A DNA stretch of 64,000 nucleotides from assembly GCF_024137025.1 (NCBI RefSeq), contig NZ_JAMYJR010000010.1:62001-126000 (forward strand). Direction: 5' to 3'. The notes under the pieces are model-generated. The model ran no database searches. It worked only from the letters and a program-made list of their open reading frames with translations, and had not been told where the DNA came from. The DNA is from Paractinoplanes aksuensis. GTDB taxonomy: Bacteria; Actinomycetota; Actinomycetes; Mycobacteriales; Micromonosporaceae. Within the stretch, counting starts at the first letter, position 1. Every line of letters starts with the position of its first letter. A program made the translations under genes and the position numbers. Of this stretch, positions 58,890 through 64,000 are shown in pieces.

Positions 58890-59943
58890 CACCCAGATCG
58901 ATGAGGCCCGCGTCGAAGCGTTCGCCGGGCAACTGCTGACCGACTTCGCCGGGGCCGGCACGACCGCCCTGACCGTGCTCGGCGACCGGCTCGGGCTCTA
59001 CCGCGCGCTCACCGGCGCCGGACCGACCACGGCGGCCAAACTCGCCGCCACCACCGGGCTGCAGCCGCGCCTGGTGACCGAATGGCTGACCGCCCAGACC
59101 GTTTCCGGCCACCTGATCGGCGACGGGGAGACGTTCGAGCTCCCGCTCGAGCACGCGCTCGCGCTGTCCGTCGTCGATTCCCCGGCGTACGTGATCGGGG
59201 GCGCCGACATCATCGCCGGGTACTTCCTGACGCTGGACAAGCTCGAGCGGGCCTTCCGCGGCGACGGCGGCGTGGCCTACGGCGAGATGCCGGGTTGCCT
59301 GCACGAGGGGATCGAGCGGTTCTTCCGTACGGCCTACGTGAACCACCTCGCCCAGAGCTGGTTCCCGGCCGTGCCCGGACTGGTCGACAAGCTCACGGCC
59401 GGCGCCCGCGTGGCCGACATCGGGTGCGGGCACGGGGTGGCCACGCTGCTCGTCGGGCAGACCTGGCCCGCGTCGACGGTGACCGGTTTCGACAACCACG
59501 CGCCCTCGATCACGGCCGCGCGGGCCAACGCCGTCGCGGCCGGCAGCCCGGGCAACGTGTCGTTCGAGGTCGGCGACTCCGGGGCGCTGACCGGGGAGTA
59601 CGACGTGGTCGTGTACTTCGACTCGCTGCACGACCTCGGGGACCCGCGGGCGTCGTTGCGGGCCGCGTACGACGCGCTGGCCGAGGGCGGGCTGCTGGTG
59701 GCGGTCGAGCCCTGGTCGGCCGACGACTTCACCACCGTGATCGGGAACCCGCTGGTGCGGGCGAACTACAACGCGTCGACGGCGCTGTGCACGCCGGGGT
59801 CGCTGTCGCAGCCGGGGGCGTACGGGCTGGGCACGCAGGGCGGTCCGGCGCGGCGACTCGCCCTGCTGGCCGAGGCGGGCCTCGCGGACCCGGTCGTGGC
59901 CGCCGATACCGGCTTCAACCTGGTGCTGGCCGCCCGACGCTGA
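58882..59943 (+). CDS. Class I SAM-dependent methyltransferase with winged-helix N-terminal domain
   Basis: A 353-residue protein. N-terminal domain (TTGLQPRLVTEWLTAQTVSG, HLIGDGETFELP) resembles the dimerisation/winged-helix part found in small-molecule O- and C-methyltransferases. The SAM-binding site follows: VADIGCGHGVATLLVGQ, then GFDNHAPSI and YFDSLHDLGDP. The C-terminal domain ends with GLADPVVAADTGFNLVLAARR. The substrate is unknown, and no biosynthetic cluster is visible in the window. Confidence 0.85.
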   Translation: MTDTQIDEARVEAFAGQLLTDFAGAGTTALTVLGDRLGLYRALTGAGPTTAAKLAATTGLQPRLVTEWLTAQTVSGHLIGDGETFELPLEHALALSVVDSPAYVIGGADIIAGYFLTLDKLERAFRGDGGVAYGEMPGCLHEGIERFFRTAYVNHLAQSWFPAVPGLVDKLTAGARVADIGCGHGVATLLVGQTWPASTVTGFDNHAPSITAARANAVAAGSPGNVSFEVGDSGALTGEYDVVVYFDSLHDLGDPRASLRAAYDALAEGGLLVAVEPWSADDFTTVIGNPLVRANYNASTALCTPGSLSQPGAYGLGTQGGPARRLALLAEAGLADPVVAADTGFNLVLAARR

Positions 59944-59988
59944 CAAGTCGGGACGTATGGGACGTGTCCTTGGGGGTACGTCCCCTAC

Positions 59989-60654
59989 GTGGCCCTCTTT
60001 GTTGATCGGGACGACGCGGGACGGCAATTGGCCGAGGCGGTCGCGGCCCAGGTGCCCAAGCATCCGGGGCCGGCGCCGCTGGTGCTCGCCCTGCCGCGGG
60101 GCGGTGTGCCGGTCGCCGTGCGGGTGGCGGCCCGGATCGGGGCCGAGCTCGACATCGTGCTGGTCCGCAAGATCGGGGCGCCGGGGCACGAGGAGTACGG
60201 GGTGGGGGCGATGGCCGAGGACGGGCCGCCCGTATTCGATGAGCCGAGCCTGTTGAGGCTTGGTTTGACGACAGAGGGACTGGCCGAGGCGGTAGACCGC
60301 CAACGTGTCGAGCTGGGTCGCCGCGTACGAAAATATCGGGGCACCCAGCCGCCGCCGGATCCGGCAGGCCGGGAAGTCGTGGTTGTGGATGACGGCTTGG
60401 CGACGGGGGTGACGGCTCGGGCCGCGCTGCAGTGGTTGCGGGGGCATCATCCGGTGCGGCTGGTCCTGGCGACGCCCGTGTGTGCGCCGGGGGCGGGATT
60501 GTCGGTGGGGGCGGATACCGTGATCTGTCTGAGCGAACCGCCGGGGTTCCGCTCGGTCGGGCAGTGGTACGAGAACTTCGAGCAGCTCACCGACGCCGAT
60601 GTCGAGCGGTGGCTTCGCTCACATGTGAGCGATGATATGTACGAGCGTACATAG
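59989..60654 (+). CDS. Phosphoribosyltransferase-family protein
   Basis: A 221-residue protein from GTG 59989. LVLALPRGGVPVAVRVAARI then VLVRKIGAPGHEEYGVGAMA, and the PRPP loop EVVVVDDGLATGVTARAAL are the hallmarks of the type I PRTase fold, in the group often annotated as phosphoribosyltransferase with predicted hydrolase activity. The nucleobase cannot be inferred. The 3' end carries two palindromes that precede the MFS gene. Confidence 0.85.
   Translation: MALFVDRDDAGRQLAEAVAAQVPKHPGPAPLVLALPRGGVPVAVRVAARIGAELDIVLVRKIGAPGHEEYGVGAMAEDGPPVFDEPSLLRLGLTTEGLAEAVDRQRVELGRRVRKYRGTQPPPDPAGREVVVVDDGLATGVTARAALQWLRGHHPVRLVLATPVCAPGAGLSVGADTVICLSEPPGFRSVGQWYENFEQLTDADVERWLRSHVSDDMYERT
60616..60631. 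promoter_or_regulatory. 16-bp perfect palindrome inside the phosphoribosyltransferase 3' end
   Basis: CGCTCACATGTGAGCG is a perfect palindrome within the last codons of the gene. Too short-looped for a terminator; it may be an operator. Confidence 0.4.
60636..60653. promoter_or_regulatory. Putative operator A for the MFS gene
   Basis: TATGTACGAGCGTACATA is an eight-base perfect inverted repeat around an AG centre, overlapping the stop of the phosphoribosyltransferase gene. The TGTACG half-sites resemble those of TetR-type regulators. Confidence 0.65.
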
Positions 60655-60658
60655 CGTC

Positions 60659-60672
60659 TGTACGCTCGTACG
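60659..60672. promoter_or_regulatory. Putative operator B for the MFS gene
   Basis: TGTACGCTCGTACG repeats the half-site pair of operator A with one mismatch, about 23 bases away, directly before the MFS start codon. Confidence 0.6.
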
Positions 60673-60673
60673 C

Positions 60674-61852
60674 ATGACGACTCTGGCTGCCGCGCCCACG
60701 CGGCAGGCTCGCCTGGCGCGCGCCGCGGTCGCCGCGCTGTTCCTCACCAACGGCGCGGTGTTCTTCAACGTCGTGCCCCGCTACCCCCAGATCAAGGCCG
60801 ACCTGGGCGTCTCCAACGCGCTGTTCGGCACGGCCATCGCGGCCATGCCGGTCGGCGCGCTGCTGGCCGGCCTGCTCGCGGGCGCGGTGATCCGGCGGCT
60901 CGGCTCGGCCCGCACGGCGTCGTTCGGCATCGTCCTGCTGACGCTGGCCACGCTGCTGATCCCGATCGCGCCCCACTGGACGGTGTTCGCGGGCGCGCTC
61001 TTTGTCGTCGGCGCGCTCGACTCGATCATCGACGTCGCACAGAACGCCCACGGCCTGCGGGTCCAGCGCCTCTACGGGCGCTCGATCCTCAACTCGCTGC
61101 ACGGCGTGTGGAGCATCGGGGCCGTGCTCGGCGGTCTGATGGGCGCGGCCGCGGCCGGTCTGTCGACGCCGCTCTGGCTGCACCTGACGATCTCGGCCGT
61201 GCTGTTCAGCGCGGTGGCCCTGGTCGCCTTCCGCTTCCTGCTGCCGGGGGCCGAGGACGCCGAGCGCACCGACGTCGTTGTGGAAAAGCGCCCGTTCACC
61301 GGCGTCGCGGTGAAGATGCTGGCCGCGCTCGGTCTGCTCGCGGCCGCGGGTGCCCTGGTCGAGGATGCTGGCGCCTCGTGGGGCGCGCTTTTCCTGAGCG
61401 AAGACCTCAACGCGGGCGCGGCCACCGCCGGCCTGGCCGTGGTGGCGATGCAGGTGGCGATGACCGTCGGCCGTCTCACCGGCGACCGGGTGGTCGACCG
61501 CTTCGGGCAGCGCACGGTCGTCCGCGCCGGTGGCCTGCTGGCCGCGGTCGGCATGGGCGCGGCGCTGGCCTTCCCGTCGGTGCCGTCCGCGCTGGCCGGG
61601 TTCGCGCTGGCCGGGCTGGGCGTGGCGACGCTGGTGCCGGCGGCCATGCACACGGCCGACGAGCTCCCCGGGTTGTCACCGGGCACGGGCCTGACCATCG
61701 TGAGCTGGCTGCTGCGGGGCGGCTTCCTGCTGTCGCCGCCACTGGTGGGCCTGATCGCCGACCAGTCCAGCCTGCGGGTGGGCCTGCTCAGCGTGGTGCT
61801 GGCCGGCGTGGTCACGCTGGTCCTGGGCCGGGTGCTGGTCAACCGGGCCTAG
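60674..61852 (+). CDS. MFS transporter
   Basis: A ~392-residue major facilitator superfamily exporter with 12 predicted helices. First helix LARAAVAALFLTNGAVFFNV, then PRYPQIKADLGVSNALFGTA, the loop-2/3 basic motif LAGAVIRRLGSARTASFG and a central charged loop (GAEDAERTDVVVEKRPFTG). Substrate unknown; drug or sugar-type. I use ATG 60674, which puts the double palindrome right upstream; the frame runs back to 60632. Confidence 0.88.
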   Translation: MTTLAAAPTRQARLARAAVAALFLTNGAVFFNVVPRYPQIKADLGVSNALFGTAIAAMPVGALLAGLLAGAVIRRLGSARTASFGIVLLTLATLLIPIAPHWTVFAGALFVVGALDSIIDVAQNAHGLRVQRLYGRSILNSLHGVWSIGAVLGGLMGAAAAGLSTPLWLHLTISAVLFSAVALVAFRFLLPGAEDAERTDVVVEKRPFTGVAVKMLAALGLLAAAGALVEDAGASWGALFLSEDLNAGAATAGLAVVAMQVAMTVGRLTGDRVVDRFGQRTVVRAGGLLAAVGMGAALAFPSVPSALAGFALAGLGVATLVPAAMHTADELPGLSPGTGLTIVSWLLRGGFLLSPPLVGLIADQSSLRVGLLSVVLAGVVTLVLGRVLVNRA

Positions 61853-61862
61853 GCTCGCCGGC

Positions 61863-62426
61863 ATGGCACTCAAGCTCAACCCCGACACGGTGATCGCGGT
61901 CGAACCGCTGTGGACGCTGTCGGTCAACTGGAACCAGAACCTGATCGGCAAGACCATGCTCGTGGCCAACCGCCCCGTCGAATCGGTGACCGCGCTCAGC
62001 CCCGATGAATGGACCGATCTGCGTACGCAGATCGCGCGTCTCACCGCGGCCGTGTCCAGCCTGTTCGCGCCCGACCAGTTCAACCACGCGTTCCTCATGA
62101 ACGCCAACGCCCAGGTCCACCTGCACGTGGTGCCACGGTATCGCTCACCCCGGAACTGGCAGGGGCACACGTTCGTCGACCCGCACTTCGGCGAGCTCTA
62201 CGGCAAGGAGCAACAGATCCTCGACGGCCCGGACCTGGCCCTCTTGACCCGCCAGATCCGGGAGCGCCTGACTCGAGGAGGACTTCACCCCGTTGAGAAG
62301 AGGTCTTCGAGTAGCGCCGCGGCGCAGAAGGCGGTCTCCGAGGGCTCCGAAAGCCCTCTCCAGCTCTGCCCGCCCCAGAAGCGCGTCGTCGCTCACGCTG
62401 CTTCCAGATCGCGGGCGGAAAGGTAG
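61863..62426 (+). CDS. HIT-family (Ap4A hydrolase-like) protein with 3' extension
   Basis: The first ~140 residues are a HIT-fold protein: VESVTALSPDEWTDLRTQIA helix and FNHAFLMNANAQVHLHVVPR, the histidine triad loop as QVHLHVV, where the first family His is Gln. Members hydrolyse or transfer nucleotidyl groups. Family proteins would end near LTRQIRERLTRGG; beyond, the frame runs on for ~45 residues of poor composition, opposite a remnant gene, because the original stop was probably lost in a deletion. Confidence 0.75.
   Translation: MALKLNPDTVIAVEPLWTLSVNWNQNLIGKTMLVANRPVESVTALSPDEWTDLRTQIARLTAAVSSLFAPDQFNHAFLMNANAQVHLHVVPRYRSPRNWQGHTFVDPHFGELYGKEQQILDGPDLALLTRQIRERLTRGGLHPVEKRSSSSAAAQKAVSEGSESPLQLCPPQKRVVAHAASRSRAER
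62300..62396 (-). pseudogene. 5' remnant of a nucleotidyltransferase-type (DUF6036-like) gene
   Basis: ATG 62396 overlaps the stop of the gene upstream (ATGA). The reading is MSDDALLGRAELERAFGALG then DRLLRRG, close to the common start of nucleotidyltransferase proteins that are paired with a small upstream protein. After ~33 codons similarity ends and the DNA is the extended 3' part of the HIT gene. No nucleotidyltransferase GSxxD motif remains. Confidence 0.5.
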
Positions 62427-62773
62427 ACGCCGTGCTTACGGAAAGCGGCCGGAGCGGTGACCAGCGCCTCCATACGCTTGGAAGGAAGCGAGGAGGTGAA
62501 CCAGGGGGTGGCGAGGTGCCGCGACCTCGTCCACTCGGGCGGAGCCAAATCCATCTGGGCGGCTAGATGCTCAGCCAGAGCCGCCAGCAGGACATCCCAT
62601 TTGTCAGTGCCGATGGGTGCGGGCTCGTCGCGGATCAGCTCGACCTGCCGCTCGGCGGGTTCCCACCGGTACTCCTCGAGGAATTCCCAGACGTACTTCC
62701 ACTGGGTCTCCTCGTCCCTCTCGCGCACCAGAAACAGAGCGAGGGCAGCCATGGTCATGGGTTGATAAGACAT
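62393..62773 (-). CDS. Small protein of a two-gene nucleotidyltransferase cassette
   Basis: A 126-residue protein from ATG 62773 (MSYQPMTMAALALFLVRERD). EFLEEYRWEPAERQVELIRD and KWDVLLAALAEHLAAQMDLA, then the end AFRKHGVYLSARDLEAA, match a family of short acidic proteins that typically overlap the start of a DUF6036-like nucleotidyltransferase gene in actinobacteria. That partner is cut here, so this may be a lone first component, for example an orphan antitoxin. Confidence 0.6.
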   Translation of the reverse strand: MSYQPMTMAALALFLVRERDEETQWKYVWEFLEEYRWEPAERQVELIRDEPAPIGTDKWDVLLAALAEHLAAQMDLAPPEWTRSRHLATPWFTSSLPSKRMEALVTAPAAFRKHGVYLSARDLEAA

Positions 62774-62815
62774 GGCCGCCTGCCCTTCTTCATCTGCCAC
62801 ACGGTATTACCGATC

Positions 62816-64000
62816 CTACGTGCGACGGGTCAGGCGCCACCACACCGAGGGGTCGGACGTCGTGGCGTCGGCGCGCAGGTCCACCCGTACGCCCGAAGCT
62901 TGAACTGTGCCGACCGGCTGGCCCGCGGTCACCGAAGCGCCCGGAGCGGTCGTACTGACCTTGAGCGGGACGGTCAGGCCGGGCCAGCCGACCACCTTGA
63001 GCGGCGTGGCCGGGCGGACCGGGGTGGTGTCGCCCCAAGCCGTACGGATCTCACCCACCGGATCGGCCGGAAGCAGCGTGTACTGCTTGACCGTCTGACG
63101 GACCGCGCGCAGCAGGGTCTTGATCTCTTTGTTGACGTTGGCCAGCTGCTCCGGTGTGTTGAGTCCGGGCTGGTTGAACACGGCCCCGACGATGGTCAGC
63201 TTGCGCCCGCCGACGGTGAGACGCGCGGCGAACAGCAGACAGCCGCCGGCCTCATCGGTCGACCCGGTCTTGATTCCGAACACGCCCTGCACGCCGAGCA
63301 GGTCGTTGTAGTTCCGGATCTTGCCGGCGACCGGGATGGTGGCGCTGGGCAGCGCGACGATCTCGGCGAAGACCTCCGACTTGAGCGCGGCCCGGGCCAG
63401 CTTGACCTGATCGGGGGCGGTGCTGATGGTCGTGGGCAGGTAGCCGCTGGGGTCGGTGTACTTGGTGTCGGCCATGCCCAGGTCGTCGGCGGCGGCGTTC
63501 ATCTTGTCGACGAAGGCGCTCTCCGAGCCGGCGTCCCAGATCGCCAGCTGGTGGGCGATGTTGTTGGCCGAGGGCAGCATGAGGGCCTCGATGGCGTCGC
63601 GCTCGGTCAGCTTCTCCCCGACCCGCACGGGTACGAGGGACTGGTTGCTGGCGATCCGGGCCTGGTAGTCGGCGACGTCGGCGGCGGTCACGGTGAGGGA
63701 CGGGCCCTCTTCGTCCCCGCTGAGGGGGTGGTCGCGCAGGATTACGTACGCGGTCATGACCTTGGCGACGCTGCCGATGGGGGCGGCTTCGTCGGGGCCT
63801 GAGCCGCCCAGCCGGCCGAGGCCCTCGATCATGAGCTCGGCTGAGCCCTGGTCGGGCCATGGCAGGTCAGGCGCCTTGCCGGGGACCTTCATGGTGGCGG
63901 CGACCGTGGTGGCCAGGGTGGCCGCCGGCAAGGATCGGGTGAGCTGCGCGGTGGCGCCGGCGCCCAGCAGGGCTACCAGCAGCACTGCGGTGATCAGTAC
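62816..64000 (-). CDS. D-alanyl-D-alanine carboxypeptidase (5' end may lie outside window)
   Basis: At least 394 residues of a class A PBP-type carboxypeptidase that trims the pentapeptide of peptidoglycan. SxxK: GSVAKVMTAYVI; SxN: LPSANNIAHQLA; KTG: FGIKTGSTDEAGG. Frame reads on to the edge (VLITAVLLVALLGAGATAQL), which is part of the membrane or signal helix, so the start is probably at or beyond 64000; ATG/GTG at 63985 is possible. The C-terminal ~100 residues form the beta domain seen in PBP5/6-like enzymes (PLKVSTTAPGASVTAGQPVG). Confidence 0.92.
   Translation of the reverse strand, partial: VLITAVLLVALLGAGATAQLTRSLPAATLATTVAATMKVPGKAPDLPWPDQGSAELMIEGLGRLGGSGPDEAAPIGSVAKVMTAYVILRDHPLSGDEEGPSLTVTAADVADYQARIASNQSLVPVRVGEKLTERDAIEALMLPSANNIAHQLAIWDAGSESAFVDKMNAAADDLGMADTKYTDPSGYLPTTISTAPDQVKLARAALKSEVFAEIVALPSATIPVAGKIRNYNDLLGVQGVFGIKTGSTDEAGGCLLFAARLTVGGRKLTIVGAVFNQPGLNTPEQLANVNKEIKTLLRAVRQTVKQYTLLPADPVGEIRTAWGDTTPVRPATPLKVVGWPGLTVPLKVSTTAPGASVTAGQPVGTVQASGVRVDLRADATTSDPSVWWRLTRRT

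Overview
The window is very GC-rich, with GTG/TTG starts, actinobacterial protein families (AfsR/SARP regulator, deazaflavin-type nitroreductase, FprA-like reductase, nickel superoxide dismutase, GT87 transferase) and LPXTG-type surface proteins. It reads as chromosome from a filamentous actinobacterium; the Micromonosporaceae (Actinoplanes-like) are my best guess, from protein style only. No plasmid origin, phage structural genes or CRISPR array were seen.

Layout. 1-5.4 kb: the 3' end of a superfamily I helicase with a C-terminal nuclease-like domain, a STAS/HATPase regulator, type II NADH dehydrogenase, a GT87 glycosyltransferase and a nucleotidyltransferase-like protein. 5.4-13.9 kb: a decayed accessory region with a sigma factor that lost its middle, a doubly frameshifted anti-sigma-like gene, an IS3 transposase tail joined to a Walker A fragment, two truncated genes meeting tail to tail, small hypothetical genes, and copies of a dispersed repeat whose left part is the remnant of an HNH endonuclease gene. 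13.9-21.6 kb: a complete galactan-utilisation locus (intracellular GH35 beta-galactosidase, sugar ABC transporter without its own ATPase, LacI-type repressor, secreted GH53 endo-galactanase) with near-palindromic operators between the divergent units. 21.6-27 kb: a second mixed region with a simple-sequence repeat, a phosphotransferase pseudogene, further copies of the repeat family, an acetyltransferase, a serine hydrolase and small hypotheticals. 27-30.1 kb: a frameshifted diguanylate cyclase, FprA-like ferredoxin reductase and nickel SOD. 30.2-41.2 kb: a cell-surface locus with a large secreted repeat protein, a membrane-anchored VWA protein and four tandem LPXTG paralogues, one of them dead.

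41.4-55.2 kb holds the most notable system: a selenocysteine formate dehydrogenase (fdhA with an in-frame UGA and a SECIS hairpin, fdhB, an NrfD-type membrane subunit) together with selD, tRNA-Sec (selC), selB and selA, so the selenoprotein lies within 15 kb of all four genes needed to make it. Several proteins here carry low-complexity or tandem-repeat insertions (FdhB, the membrane subunit, SelB).

55.3-64 kb: a membrane protein, an AfsR-like SARP regulator overlapping a methyltransferase gene, a phosphoribosyltransferase, an MFS transporter behind tandem palindromes, a HIT-family protein whose 3' end runs into the remnant of a nucleotidyltransferase from a two-gene cassette, and a D-Ala-D-Ala carboxypeptidase cut by the right edge.

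Caution: several broken genes (anti-sigma-like, GGDEF) are explained by single-base deletions in short G or C runs, so sequencing error is a live alternative to true pseudogenes. The sigma factor, phosphotransferase, helicase and nucleotidyltransferase remnants have lost whole segments and cannot be explained that way.
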